This document shows positions 32,091-45,894 of a DNA stretch of 64,000 nucleotides, piece after piece; the first letter of the stretch is position 1; the number at the start of each line of letters is the position of its first letter. The stretch covers positions 186,001 to 250,000 of the forward strand of contig NW_026570262.1 of NCBI RefSeq assembly GCF_019649055.1, given 5' to 3'. The translations under genes and the position numbers were made by a program. A model generated the notes under the pieces. That model searched no databases, had not been told where the DNA came from, and was given only the letters and a program-made list of their open reading frames with translations. Origin of the DNA: Paramacrobiotus metropolitanus (lineage: Eukaryota; Tardigrada; Eutardigrada; Parachela; Macrobiotidae).

Positions 32091-35000
32091 TTATTTCTCG
32101 TTTTGCAGCGCATGCAACGCTTCCAAGATGCTGGCCATGCTCCAGGCCTGGGTGTGGCAGCTGTGGGGACAATAGGCTCCCCCGGCGTTGGTTAACTCCG
32201 GCAGACCGCGCCAGTCGGAGGTGCGCACATGTAACCAATGCCGGCCCAGCACCGTCTCCACAAACGCCCTGGTTTTGCTTAAAATCTCCGCGTTCTGCTG
32301 TTTGCCGGCGAAGATTAATTTAGCGCGCAGGAAGTATCCCATCAGCCATACCCACTCCTGAAAAAGTAACGGTGATCATTGAAGATTTTGGAGATAAAAA
32401 GCTGCAATTGATTTGAGTAACTGCACTGAAAACAAATATGCAAACATGCTGCTCAGAGTGGCAGTTTCAGCCTTTTTGATGATGCGGTAATACATACTGC
32501 CCATACACTACACCGACTTACATACTGCCCATACACTACACCGACTACAGTTTAAGACGAAACGGTCGCATACCCAACATCTCCAGATTTTCAGTACGCA
32601 TGCAGCGCAGTGCACTGTACGACTGAGTTCAAAATATCCGTTTCGTACAAGTGCACTGCACCGCTTGCGTACAGAATGCTGGGTATGGGGCTATGCGACC
32701 ATTTAGTCCTACATATACAATATTGTATATGTTCTTCTAAGGGTTCTACTGCCTTGTCATCATTTCGGGTGTTACTGATTTACGACTTCGCGATTAACCA
32801 ATAACTGAAATTCATACCAGGAAGATTTTAACAATGTCATGTCGTGGTTTCAACAAAATATATACTGTACTACTTAACAAAATTACGAAAATTTTATTAA
32901 GGGAAGTGGCCCGGTACATGGTACCAAATTCGTGTACATGCACGAAACACTTCTGCTTTTTTGTGACATTCTGCAGCCTACACAGGCGTGACAACCCGTT
33001 TGTGCGCGCAACATCTGGTTCGAGAGTTATGGCTGTACGAATATTCCAAAAAGTTTTCACGCCTGTGTATACAATTAACCTGCGTACAGCATGTCATAAA
33101 ACAAAGCATAAAGGTGTCTGGAAGTGCACGAAAGTGAAGATTTTCGTACATGTACTCTGTACACAAACTTGGTACCATATACCGGTCCACTACAAAAAGT
33201 TTAATTATTCGTGAAACATGAGGGCGTATAACAGAGATCCTGATAAAAACATTAGTTTAAATCGGCGAAAGTCGATGAGCAAGGAAACTTACCGGTCCTT
33301 GGTGGTAGTTGAAGCCGTGCGCCCGTTTCGCATTACTGCTGTGATCGTCATTGTCATAATCGCCATCGTACGCCCAATCCCTGAGTGCGATAGAAAGTAA
33401 CCGTGTAAAATCGCTCTAAACAACTCAAAATCCGCGCGCTTACTTCGGTGTGAGAGTTTTCAAACCTAGCGGACCCAGAAGATGCTCTTCCACGATGTCT
33501 AACACTTGCCACGCGTGACCCGCATCGAACATCTCCGGCGCCTACAAATAACAATATCCCAACTAAACCAAAGATTTGGATTTTGCAAAAAAAAGGAATT
33601 TGTGATTCCCAAAACAAACCAAAAATTTCAGTGAGAGCCGCGGGTTAAACGAGTACACAGTAAGTAACAACAAATTTGTTTTAAGTAACAACAAGCAAAA
33701 ACGCGGTCAACTTTTGCAGGCTATTATGTTTTAAATACTGAAAAAGTTCCTTCTTAATTAAATTTTAAAACCGTAATTTATTTTTAATATTTTTACTTAC
33801 CACCGCCATGGCGACGCATAAATTGGGCCGCAGCTGATAGTCCGCCCAGAAATGGAAGGATCCATACGTGTCCTTATAAATCGGCGCGATATTCACCAAA
33901 TCCCGGCGAATAAATTCTCCCGCTCGATCCGCACCGACGAAAAATCTCTCTTCAAAATGATTCTTAATCATTTGGCGCCAGTCGAGGAAACTCAACGTCT
34001 TCGCTTGTCCGCCTGCAACAGAGTCATTAAAAATTCACTGAGCACTGGTAAAAACAAGCAAAGCATCGAAAAGTCACCTTTGGTTTGCATTTTCACGCCG
34101 TCGTGCGGATATTTCCCGTTGGTGCTCATCTCCGCCAACCAATCCACCGTGGAGTAACATAAAGCCACCAATTCAATCGCCGATCCATCTCTGCGAAGAA
34201 TGCAACAGTGTTATTTAGTTACTGAATGTAGTCAAAATTGAATGTACCTATTAGGCACTGAACGTAGTATTTAGTTATTGAATGTTTACAAAGAGATTAC
34301 AGAAAGTTTTTTCAAATCGAACCAATTGCCACTCGAGTTCACTAAACCATCCACTTACGAATAGTGAATTGTTTAAAAAGGATTTTTACAATATTTTACA
34401 GTGAATTACCACGCAGAGTTTAATTGTCGCGTTTGACAGGCTGCCTGTATTTTGCTAGGAGGATAAGAAGGAGGAGGAGCTAGCCAATACTCTACGATAT
34501 GAAACTAATAAACTAATCAAGAAAAGGCCCTGCAGTCATACCACCCTACGAAGACAATTCGAATTAAAGGACGACAAATTCAGGCCACGTAAAGAAGATT
34601 ATAAAATATCTTATATTCTGAATATTCAAGTAAATTTAAAAAAAAACAAAAACCACTGAAACTATGCGAAACTCACTCGTGCTAGAAAACCTACAACACG
34701 ATATTTGACAAACCGAATGGTAAAAAAAGCCTGAAGTTCTGTACCTGGGCGTGGCCGGTTTGCCGCGCGTGCCGGCCTGTTCGGAACTGCCCATTTTATC
34801 CATCCACGTGCCGCAGTTGTGGGGATTACCCCCGTGGACGAAGCCCGTCTGCAGGTCCACCCCGATGCCGTTGTTGAAGCCCTCCGAGCACATGTCCCGG
34901 TCCAGATTCCACCCGGCGTTCCGCTCGCGGAAATTCACGCCTTGCACATGTTTCGTCAAAGCTTCCTGCATCACCTCCGCTAACGGCTGATCCTGCACAT

Positions 35001-38000
35001 AACCATACAGCCGTCATCCATTTATTTTTAGTACAATGTATGTTGATTTGGTTTTATTTCAGTCAAGTTATTTTTTTTTTGAAATTTATTCTCTTATTGT
35101 TTAGTTCAATTTATTGTGATTTGATGTATATCATTTCTTAATTTAGTGCAGATATTTTGATTTACATTCTTAATTTATTTCAATTGTTAAGTTTAATTAC
35201 AACTTTATTCAAGAGCAGACAAAACAGGCTGCAGTGGCACAGGTGATATCAAAAGAGGCACGATTACCGCCTGTCCAGGTTGGGTGGGAGGCTGTCGTCC
35301 TGCGGGTACATCCGGGAGACTACATCCTTCAGAATCGCCTCGCCGTTGGGCGCCAACCGCACGTATTGCTGGATGGAGTACAGCCACCACCAGACGGCAT
35401 CGCGGGCGTTGTAGCGGGCCCCGGTGCCTTCCGACAGGAGATTGGGGATCAGACCGTGCCGGAGACAGGCCGCGTAGGCCAAGATGATGTATCTATGAAG
35501 AAGTCGGAGGTTTAGTCGCAGGAAAAATATATTTTAAATTTTTCAAATGTCTACGCGGATTTCATTCGACACAGTTTTAGACAACCGTAAATGTACAGTA
35601 ACTGCTTTATACAGACCGTTCCTACCGCCACCGTACTACGTAATTCGCCTCACATACTTGGCTGTGTGCATCTGATTAAAACTTGTCGAAGGTCGCACTT
35701 AAGGGACAAACATCAAACATGCACCACAGACAAAAAACTTTTCAACGCGAAAATGGTTCAGTGTTTAGGGGAATTCGGCATTCCTTTAAGGAGACAAGAG
35801 GATGGAGAGCTTACCTCGCTTCCTGAAACTGTTCCGTCAGCATGAGTAATCCTCGCAGCGCGATAAACGTGTCGCGGCCCCAGTTGCGCGCCCATCCGAC
35901 GGCGAAATGCGGCAGACCGGCCGCCAGGCTCACCGCCCCATCCACATCCTGACCGTTCGCCGGATTCTTGATTTTCTTAGGCGCCGGTGGGGACAGTGAT
36001 GGCGAGAGGGCCGGCAGCTTGCTGGCCATAACAATTCCGCACATCTGGTACGTTCCCAGCGCCATTAATCTGAAAATAAATAACCGGATACACAGATTAG
36101 GTTTAGTTGAAATTTTAACGTCCGCACACATTCAGGGCAGAGCCCAATTCGAAGTAGCAGACACTCTCACATTCACAATAATAACAACAATTCTACAATA
36201 TAGTGAGCGTACAAAGCATTTCAGATCAAGCTTTAAACAAGAATACAGCAGTGTATACAAATACAAACACCAGATATATACTAGTATTATCCAGCATTAC
36301 TGTTCCTTACAAATGCATGACTTATGCACTACTCAAATTACTGATGCATGACTTATGCACTACTCAAATTACTGAGCATTAGTCAAATTACTGAGCGCAA
36401 AAACCTGGAGAAATTATAACGCAGTTTACTGCCGTTGTCATTTACTAAATTCTGCACGGAGATGATAAATATTAATGGAACGGTAAAATCTGAAAGCAGT
36501 ACTTTGCGTTCATAGTGAGAAAATGCGCGATAAACACTTCAATCAGAGCCCAATGTGATTGAAGTAATACTTTTAATAAGTATCACGGAACAAGTACCCA
36601 ACTTAAGTAGTAAAAAAAATTTATAACAGAAGCACTTCCACAACGCTATCCTGACCGGGAATTGTACCCAGTACACAAATCGCATTCCCTCCTTGTATCT
36701 AGATTGAGAGTCGCTTTTTAAAACAAAACTGTTGCGCACGTTTCTGGCCTGTAGTGTTGGCGATACCGCTTCCAATCTATTATTCTCTGCAGATTCAGTA
36801 ATCATTCTCTGCAGGTTCCACTAACAAAAAAAAACATTAACTAGATCATTTCCCAATAACAGAGAAATTTTGATGCAGCTAACATCTACTGAAAAAATTC
36901 AGCAGATCATTACCGAAATGTAATCCATCATGGATTCGCATTTCGCACCACTACGTACTTTTACGGTTAGGGATCGTTAAAAGCAAGAAAATTCGCGTTA
37001 TTTAACCGCCAGCACGCCAGTCTTCTACGTCGATCTGCGGCAACGGAGCAACGCTGCTAATTAGCCTGCCCACCTTGAACAATTCCTTTAAAAGCTGAAA
37101 CTTTTCATAACAACTCAAATTATTCTGATTGACTGACACGGTAACATTACACGATAATCGACAGGTTATAATTCCCAATACGCACAACAGTTTAGCGTAA
37201 ATTAGGACAAAAACCGCTTAAAACATCCGCATTATCTTGTACCTCGTGAATTCGGATCCGTTGGAGACGAATTTTCCCATCCGATTCAGTGCCACATCGA
37301 CGATCTGTCGGTACGCTTTGGTGACGACCAGGTCGAAGTACTGCGGGACCAAATAGCGCGGGAGTCCTTTGACGTGCTCGAAAACGGCGCCAAACCAATC
37401 GGCCAGCTGGAAACAACCAACTTCAAAATTCATATACACAACATTAGTTTACCAAACATACCGGAATAGTCGACTCATAATTGCGCAGCCGATCGGTGAT
37501 GTAATCCATCATCCAATTCCCGGCGCGCAGATTGGAGCAGAAGGGATGACCGAGGTCTTGGTGCGCGCGTAGACGCTCCAGAACGGTGACGAATGCTGAA
37601 ACATAATTTAAATTACGAAATAAATAAAAATGAAATTTCAAATTTCGATCCGATCGAATTTAGCGCGGTTTAACTGGAGATTCGTTGCTTCTACCATTCT
37701 CTGTTCCCTTTTACGAGCAAGTCACAAACAGAAATGTCCTTCCGGCGTTTAGCAGAAGTAGTATAGAAGGTTTTATTTTCAAAGGAAAAGGTTTTACACC
37801 TTGAAGTCCGCAGTATGGGAGCGCTCCAAACTGTGCGATATAATACGCTCCGCCGTTTTTCCCATCGTCCGCCTCTTCGTCGTTCGTGCGGAAGAGGACG
37901 CGGTTAAAATCTGCCACGGTAAGGTTCTGACAAATCTCTTGCAATTTCACAGAGTGTGCGTCAGACACCGCGTTTTTAATTTGTGTGATGGCTTCGGTCG

Positions 38001-41000
38001 GAGATCCCACGGATAACCTACGACGAGAATTTTAACCAAGCACGAACATGGACCTACAGAGTCTACTATGTACAAACGCTGAGTCCACGCCTTGTGGGCA
38101 CTACCGCGTAAAAATAAGACATAACGCTGTAAAAATTTCGCTCAGTTTTATTCTACAATATCTTGCTAGAAGCAGTAACAGCCTAAAGGTAATAATCGTT
38201 GCCTTGTAAAATTGTTCATGTCGTCAATAAGCTAACAATTTTAACAGACTCCGTTTATCCTTCAAATAAAAATCAAATTAAGAAAAAGATCGTAAAAGCA
38301 AAGAATAAAACAAAAATAAATTGTAAGTATTACAGAAAATCTATAATCTGTTACATAAATATAAGAAACGAGCAAATAATTCCAACTTCGTCCACTCCCG
38401 CCGCTTTTCTACAAAACTTCCAAACTAACGGATACGAAAATGCCAACAAGAAGTAAATATTTAGCGTTATATCTCACAAATGTCGAACGCTGACACGATC
38501 AACAAGCAACTACTTGAAAATTAGGTCCATATTCGGTCAATTTACTTCATAAGGTCTTCAGTCTCTTCACTATCCACTCACACGATACTGACATAATATC
38601 GGAGCGCACTCACTTGAAAACCACCACCGCGCCCGGCGGGAAATGCACAAAGCGCACATCCCGCTTGGCCTGGCTCTTCTGCATTTCGGGATCTCTCTCC
38701 AGATAGCGGCTCTTCTCAAACCCAATGTTTTCCTGCATATACACTTGATAACCTTCCTTCAGCCCGGTGATGTATTTGGCATCATCCTCGAACTTGTTTT
38801 CCCCGGTGTATTCCAGTCCGGCCTCCAGGATGATACTTTCCACGCTTCCTTCGATGCTCAGGGGTCGCAGTGCCGGAGCGTGGTGGAAAGCGTCCATGTG
38901 GGGTGAGCGAAAGGCGTTGCGCAGCACGGCCACGTAGGCCGAGTGATCGGTAGGGTTGTGCCGTGTGATGGCCATCGTGTCGCCGTCCATTTGATCCACG
39001 AAGACCTTTGTAATCAACCAAAACTCTCCAGCCATACCGCAGAATATAAAGAAAAAATCAAATTATAAATTATATAACCTGGAAAATTAATAATAATAAT
39101 TATCAAGAGATTATATTGAAAAGAATGATCTACCCTGAAAAAATTACAGGAATAATTAGTAAATAATTATTGACATCAAATTAATACAAGTACAAAATAA
39201 GCACCAAAACGGATAAAGGATCACAGGCAGAAGATTATGGACATTAATTATCCACTCATTAATTAACTGGAAACGCATAAACTATCCGCCTTGGGAAATT
39301 TTAATTAACAGGAATAATTACTACATATTTACTGACACTAAGTGAAGAAAAGTTTTAAAAGATAAGAAAAAGTAATATGTTTTTTATGAATATTGACATT
39401 TTTTCGTCCAACGGAAAACCTTAATATTCTGCAACTGACGCGGTCATCAGAGCGAAATTCTGCCACTGCTCTACAACACCTACCATTCTATTACAGTTTT
39501 ACTTTTGTACTCGTACCGACTGTCTGTATAAATCGCTAACGCTAAACCAGATTGCCAAAAACGCTGCACCAGATTACTACAAGCTGGCCATTTGTGAAAA
39601 TGATGCGAAATATAGAGAATTCTACTACGATTCTTATGGCCGATTTGGCAGACGGGCGGCCAGCTTCGCACTTACCTGGTGGTAGCCTTTCTGGGCCATT
39701 TCCAGATGGAGATGATTCAATCGGCGCCGGACGGCCAACAAACCGCTGGAGAGATCCACTTGGCTGTGATCAGTGGCTTTGTCGGTCAAGGAGCGATAGT
39801 AGCGCTTCTCCGTAACAATGTCCAGCTAAAATACCGCAGAACATTTTGTAATAAAATATACGAGCATACAGAAATAGTGTTGGAATCCTATAACCGGTTC
39901 AAAAAAATATTACGATCAGAATCGTTTAAGTCTGTGTGTGTACGTACTTTTGCACTTGTATTGTTTTCAATGGTAAAACTACTCTGTACACAGGTACATA
40001 GCCAGAATTTTTACGGCTTCCTTAAGCGCCACTGAACTACAGATATTTTATAATTTTCAAAGACAAATGGACACAAACCTAGTAAGAAACCTATAGGACG
40101 TAAAAAACAACCGACACTTTACCGCAAACGGCACCAGCTCGTCGTATCCGCGCGTACTCCCGGCAGCGGCATCGGCCATGCTGACCGCCGCCGCCGACGG
40201 CAGCACATCGGCCAGCGAGTGTTTCTGCAAATAAAACACCAAAAATAAAACGGTGCTAATGATAATTGTGTAAAAAAACTGGACTACCTTGATCATGCTG
40301 GGATTATCGTGCGTCTGATCGTACAGGAGCGCGTGCGCCACCGATGGGCTCATTTTGGCCGAGGTCAGCGGGAGGAAGGCGCCCACCGGCTCCCCACCGT
40401 ACCGGTGCACCTGCCGGCCCAGATCGTGCGAGTCCACCGCGCTCTCCGCTTCTAAATAGCAAACAAAACTGAAAGAAATGGGGAAAAAGGCACTGTTTAA
40501 CGAAATAACCAGGAAAATCGCGGCGTCTGACTGAAGCGTTACGCTTTTGTTACATGGGTAGGGGGTGGAAGGCCGGCATGTTACGTTACATATTTGAGCA
40601 CCATATAAATTATAAGATAAAGCCAAAACATTTCATTCCATTATTTCAGGAGCGCACAAATCACGCAAATTTAGCAAATGTTTTCTCCCTGACGTTTTCT
40701 CCACATTATAGCAATATTCACCTATTGTATAAGTAGCGGGCTGCGGGCCTACTGAACTGTATTAGAAGGGAAAACCGGGCCTTGAGAAGTAGAAACCGGG
40801 CAATATAATATGGCTTGCTACGACGATGAATTTTTGCAGCGTGATTGGTTTTATAAAAATTTTTAAATAAAATTAATAGAAAATCTTTTTGTGATCTAAG
40901 GGGGGGGGGCGGTACCGATGCCGTTACGTACGGCTGCAGGGGATGCAAAAATTTGTTACGCGTTGTTACAAGGGGTAGGGGGTGGTGAAAAAAACGGGAA

Positions 41001-44000
41001 ATTTGCGTTACGTAATATTTGAACGGCGCCTAAACGCCCCAGTAAAGCCAGCACACTACGAAAACCAGCTAAAACGACAGAAGTCGTCGTCTGATGCTGC
41101 CAATTTGAGCAAAACAAGCATCAACAACTCTCAAGCCGACAAATTCTTACCTCGGATTAACGAGCTCAAACCCAGCCGATTGACGAAAACATTATCCCGC
41201 CCCTCACTCCCGGTAAACAGTTCCGCGATGACGTAGAGATTGGGGTTGACCGCTCGCGCCGCGTCTAACATGAACTGTCAAAACACAGTCACATTGAAAA
41301 CTAAATAAAACAAAAGAAAAAATAACAGGTAAAAATAACCGAACTATGACACAGTTCATTAAACAACTGAAAGATCGCCGTAAAATCATAAGAAATTCCG
41401 TTAATCTGCCTTTCCAAACCACCGCGGCTGTTTTTTTCAGTGCACAGTATCCTTCAAGCGGACTTTGAGCAGCGTAAAATAGGCCTTTAAAATTGCTAAC
41501 AAAATCATTAATGAGATTATTATGAATGCTTTCGAATAATAATATTGTACATAATCCCGAACTCATACAGAAAACATAATGCCAAAGATTTGACAATCAG
41601 AAACAAATAGAAAAAATCGGTGACTGGAAAAATCTGGAAACAAAGCAGCATACCTCGGCGACGTTGAGCGGTGTCGAATGCGCATTGTCCAGCCGAACAC
41701 CGTGGAAGGTGGAGGCCATCTCCACGGCGTAATCGCGCATGCGCTGCCACAAGTACGGACAGTCGTCCGGTTTATCGCCGTAGCGCAGTTTGCAGTTATC
41801 CGTCCACGGGATCAGTTCCCGGCGCAGGTACACGTTACAGTCTTCCGCCGCGAAATTCTTCAAGGGGTCAAAGGTCATCACCCAACCGTTGTGGGCCATA
41901 ATGAACCTGCAGCGGCTGGGATCGACAGACGCGGCTTCTGCGTCTTCGAAACTCTTAAAATCCTCAAAAACGTGGAAATACCTGCCAGTGGCAAATCACA
42001 ACGCTAGATAACACTGTAAAAGCGGTAACTGTTGTATAAAATCATACCGAAAACAAATTAAGCAAAAGAATAATGGATATATTACAAATAAAATAAACCT
42101 AATCAAACAAAATACAAGAGAAAAGTGAACAACAAGCTATTAGTCTATTACCCGAATTATACAGATAAAAAATAACATATGACTTGTATTTCAAAATATT
42201 GCCGAGCTTTGCTAACGTACAAAAGTACTCAACCCTAATTCATAATAAAAATGAGCGTTGCGTGCTACGACAATTTAAGGAAAAAAATAGTGAGTATGTT
42301 AAAAATATGAACTCCAAGAAATAAAAAATAAAAATGCAACAAAAATATTACTGAAGAAAAAAGCAAACTATTTCAATTATATAGAAAACAAAATACATAT
42401 TTCACAATTATGCCGAATTCAATCGACCTACTTGGGCACCAGTGGCCATTGTTTTGTAAACGCTCCCAAATGCGGTCCATCGCCCTGCAGGCGCTCGTAA
42501 GAAAGAGTTCCGGAAATCCCGTTGATAGCGGCCGCGAGATGACTCTGGAAGGTCTCGTAACGCCGGCCGTTCTCGTGGTTCAACCAATTGCGGAAGAAAT
42601 CTGCGGCGCCGTTGATGCGCCAGTCATTGTTCGGATCACCGCCTTCAGAACTCCTGTAATTACGTGATCATGCAATCAACGGGTTGTCAACAAGAAAAAT
42701 GAGGAAGGATCATACGTGGGCGCTTTGAAATAGACGCGGGCTTCCTCCAGATTGACAGCGGCGCCAAATCGACGGTACGCTGGTCCGGAATGCATTCGCA
42801 GCTCGCGAACACCCGCCGCTTGATCATCGTAGGCTACAAAAAATTTTAACGTTATTATGGCAACTGTAGCTTTTTTCAAAGCAGTGCTTAGCATTACTGT
42901 TCCGTTGTCCGAGCTGCAGTCCACTGCGCTACGACAATACTCTGTACCACATACCTTTATAATTCGCCGATACGGAACGAAACTCGTTCACCAGCTTATC
43001 CACATCCGCCAAGTAATATTCGTGCAGTTTTCCTCGTGGGAAAATATCGTGCCACAACGCGTGTTTGATTTTCTAGAAAATCAACGAATTAAAAGATGAG
43101 ATTCTTATATTTAAATTTTTAGACAATTAAACTTAAACATGCAGATAATTCAAATACATGCTACTTATATCACATACAAGTTTTATTTAGCACGGTCATG
43201 TAGTTATACATTTTAAATTATCCATATAATTTTTAAATTAAATTTTTTTGTTTAATGAGAAAATTTAATTTCTATGCCTTCGAATCGTAATAATACGCGC
43301 AACACAATGCAGCACGTCTAAAATGTGCTCAAGTGGAAGCGGAAGACATAATACGAGTAATTAATGCAATAACTGACGCATCGAAAATCAATGCCACGAT
43401 AAATTAATGTAACTTTTTATTCCTGATACATACATCAATATGATGGCCTTCGGTGATAGTCGCCGGGATACCGCGATCCGCCCACTGTCCGGCGGCCAGC
43501 TCGTCGGAGAAGAGTTTTAGGAGTTGATCGAGAAGGAACGCCGGTCGCAGATGCGGACTGTTCTCCAGGTTATATGTCACTTCCGGATGGTCCTTCAGCC
43601 AGGGACTGGAGTGGGCGGTGTGGTTCAGGACGATATCCACGATGGACAGGACATTGTGCTTCTCGTACAGTGTGGCGATCACTTTCGCAACGTACTCCAA
43701 CTTCCTGCAAATATTTACGAATATATATCAGCGCGGACATACGTATTCTTCTGAACTGCATTCAAAACGTATTTTACACCGATGTTCCTAACCCACAAAC
43801 GTTATCAAGCAAAGGCTAAAGCGTAAATTATTTATCTGACAACAGAACGAATTGCCGTCAACAGCATCAAACCGCACCAGAATTGAATTCTTCACGCCGT
43901 GGACCAAAATTGTATTTGAAAAATCAATGGACGCGAAACCAACAAAGTATAAGAAGGGGCAATTTTAATTAGAAAAACGTAAATATGCAACTCTGCACAA

Positions 44001-45894
44001 TATCACATACAACTCATTGTACATGTGATGTTATTCGCTGCCCTGATCGGTAAAATTACGCATGTTATTTGAACAAAAACAAATACTCAAAACCGCGATA
44101 AACCCTATCTTCGTTTTTTCGCTTATCGTATGGTCGTATCGATTATCGTTTTGTGCACGACGATGACGTTGTCGTTTTGTGCCTCTGCTCTACGACTTTG
44201 TATGCTGCTCATCATGTAGGCACAGATTAAACTTATGAGCAATGCCTTTTTATATCAAGGAATAACCAAAAAATTTAATTTGAAGTACAAACTTAACTTA
44301 ATAAATTAATTTAACTGAATGCTCATCTTCCGACATTAATTCTTGATATTTAGCCAGGTTGAAAATCCCATGCTAGACTGTCAACCTAGCCGGAAATGGG
44401 CTACCGGCTTTGATTGCAATTAAATTAAATAAGCTAAATTAAAGAAGACAGTCGGCACTGACCCCTGGATGGTGGGCGCCATCTTCAGCTGGTCGTTGAG
44501 GGCGTAGGCGGAGTGGCTGTCGCCCAGTTCCTGGATGGGCGTGAAGTGCAGCATATTGTAGCCGGTCGCCACAGCCACCTGCAGACGCGGCAGCCATTCG
44601 CTGAGCGGCCCCAGCTGCTTGACAACCACCGTCTGCAGCACCACGCCGTCCAACGACAGCGGTTCACCGTTGTGGAATTGCAAATCAGGATCCACGTGAA
44701 AGTATCCGCTGCCCAACACCGCATGCCTAAACAACGCACAAACTGCTGAGCAAAAAAATTAAGCAAACCCTTATACGATCATGAATAAAAACAACAGTCG
44801 ATTGTATTGAATTCTACAACAGTCGAACTGAATAAAAAAACAGTCGAATTGAATATGGGACTCTATGTGCTAAACGAAACCACGTTTATGCACTTATAGC
44901 TCAAAACCCGAAGCCGAAAGCATGGAAAGACGTAGAATAATGAGTATTTTGTTTTGGCAAACCCAACTGTACTCATATCAAATGCACTCACAACGTGAAT
45001 TCAAAATTTTAATTTTTATCATTAACCGAATTATCTGAATATTACGATAATATTAACAGATTATTAACCTATTCGCTGTTAAAAAAAACACGCTATTTGT
45101 CGGAAAATTTCGCGTAAATTACGGAGCTGTACTGTGCTCCACAATCTTACGTTTCAGCGTCTTCATAGCGATACTGGAACGCCCCGGCGATTTTTAAAGA
45201 TAATCGCGCGATGTAGCCGGTAGGATCGGACGACGACTGGTCGTTTTTATCGCAACGCTCCCATGGTACCAACTGGAACTCCGTGCGCCGGTACCCGGTT
45301 CCCTCGTTCAAGGGATGGTTGGTTAACACGTTCAGACGCACCCCGAACAGCGACGCACCGCTGCGGAATTCCAGGGTCCACCCTGAAAACCACGTCGCTT
45401 AATTTAATAGCTTTAATACCGTTTTTATTTCATTAATTTCACGCTAATTTCTTGATTCTAGTCAGCAACCGTTCAGTCCGTTCCCGAAAAGAGCAGCAAA
45501 AATTATAAAACATACATACCTATTTTTGCATTTTAAAAAAACACTTTGTGAAGAAATAGTTTGAAATAATAGTTCTTAAATAGTTAAAATTACTATAATT
45601 TCAATTTTTTAAACAGAATTCCTTGGGTTCGGTTTTTCATCGTTAAAAATTTTGTTGCGAAACTTTGAAAACAATTAGTAATTGCATTTAAAAGTAAGTA
45701 ATAGTATGTCAAATAAATTTCCATCATGTGAATTAGTAGCTCCAGCATCAAGCCACAACACTACGAAACATAGTACACTCATGATCTGGCGCATAATCGG
45801 ATAATCACACATTTTTACCTTTTCGTAGCCTGTACAAAATCTCTGTCTGGTGATCATCCTTCTCCAATTCCAAATACCGAGAGATGTTAGCCAT
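32091..45894 (-). CDS. AGL: Glycogen debranching enzyme (AGL)
   Basis: A bifunctional cytosolic enzyme: 4-alpha-glucanotransferase in the N-terminal half, amylo-1,6-glucosidase in the C-terminal half. I read 24 exons (minus strand): 45,894-45,819; 45,382-45,151; 44,726-44,463; 43,704-43,434; 43,072-42,955; 42,833-42,716; 42,653-42,432; 41,981-41,654; 41,274-41,151; 40,451-40,288; 40,224-40,123; 39,825-39,676; 39,005-38,614; 38,017-37,800; 37,595-37,462; 37,406-37,243; 36,069-35,815; 35,492-35,268; 34,992-34,745; 34,190-34,078; 34,012-33,801; 33,541-33,444; 33,380-33,293; 32,357-32,091. The total is about 1,526 residues, close to animal AGL. Transferase motifs are [23 protein letters not shown] and THDN; glucosidase motifs are [12 protein letters not shown] and [11 protein letters not shown]. 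The start [14 protein letters not shown] is the first ATG. One join, exon 18 to 19, does not keep phase with GT-AG sites (two bases surplus), so a microexon or unusual splice is possible. Confidence 0.93.
32491..32548. repeat. 28-bp direct duplication
   Basis: The unit catactgcccatacactaca followed by ccgact occurs twice in tandem in the last intron of AGL, just before a hairpin element. It may be a by-product of that element's insertion or excision. Confidence 0.7.
32564..32700. repeat. Small hairpin element in AGL intron 23
   Basis: The left arm ggtcgcatacccaacatctc through agcgcagtgcact pairs imperfectly with agtgcactgcaccgcttgcg through ggctatgcgacc. At about 137 bp it looks like a small palindromic non-autonomous element. 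It shares no end motif with the CCGGTACAT family nearby. Confidence 0.6.
32904..33192. mobile_element. MITE of the CCGGTACAT family
   Basis: The ends are inverted copies: GTGGCCCGGTACATGGTACC on the left (32,906) and, reversed, GTGGACCGGTATATGGTACC on the right. Inner parts also pair (gtgacaacccgtttgtgcgc). It contains no coding sequence. It lies in intron 23 of the intact AGL and shares its ends with the elements at 3,656-4,224 and about 61,625. Confidence 0.75.
36311..36376. repeat. 31-bp tandem repeat in AGL intron 16
   Basis: The unit atgcatgacttatgcactac followed by tcaaattactg is present twice and partly a third time. No function is suggested. Confidence 0.75.
40537..41030. mobile_element. 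Repeat-flanked insertion in AGL intron 9
   Basis: Two direct copies of a block (cgttacgcttttgttacatg with gggtagggggtgg at 40,537-40,575; gttacgcgttgttacaaggg with gtagggggtgg at 40,950-40,985), each followed by ttacgtaatatttga-like sequence, flank about 400 bp. A run of nine G lies at 40,901. The direct terminal repeats suggest a small LTR-like or tandemly duplicated element; it has no coding content. Confidence 0.45.
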
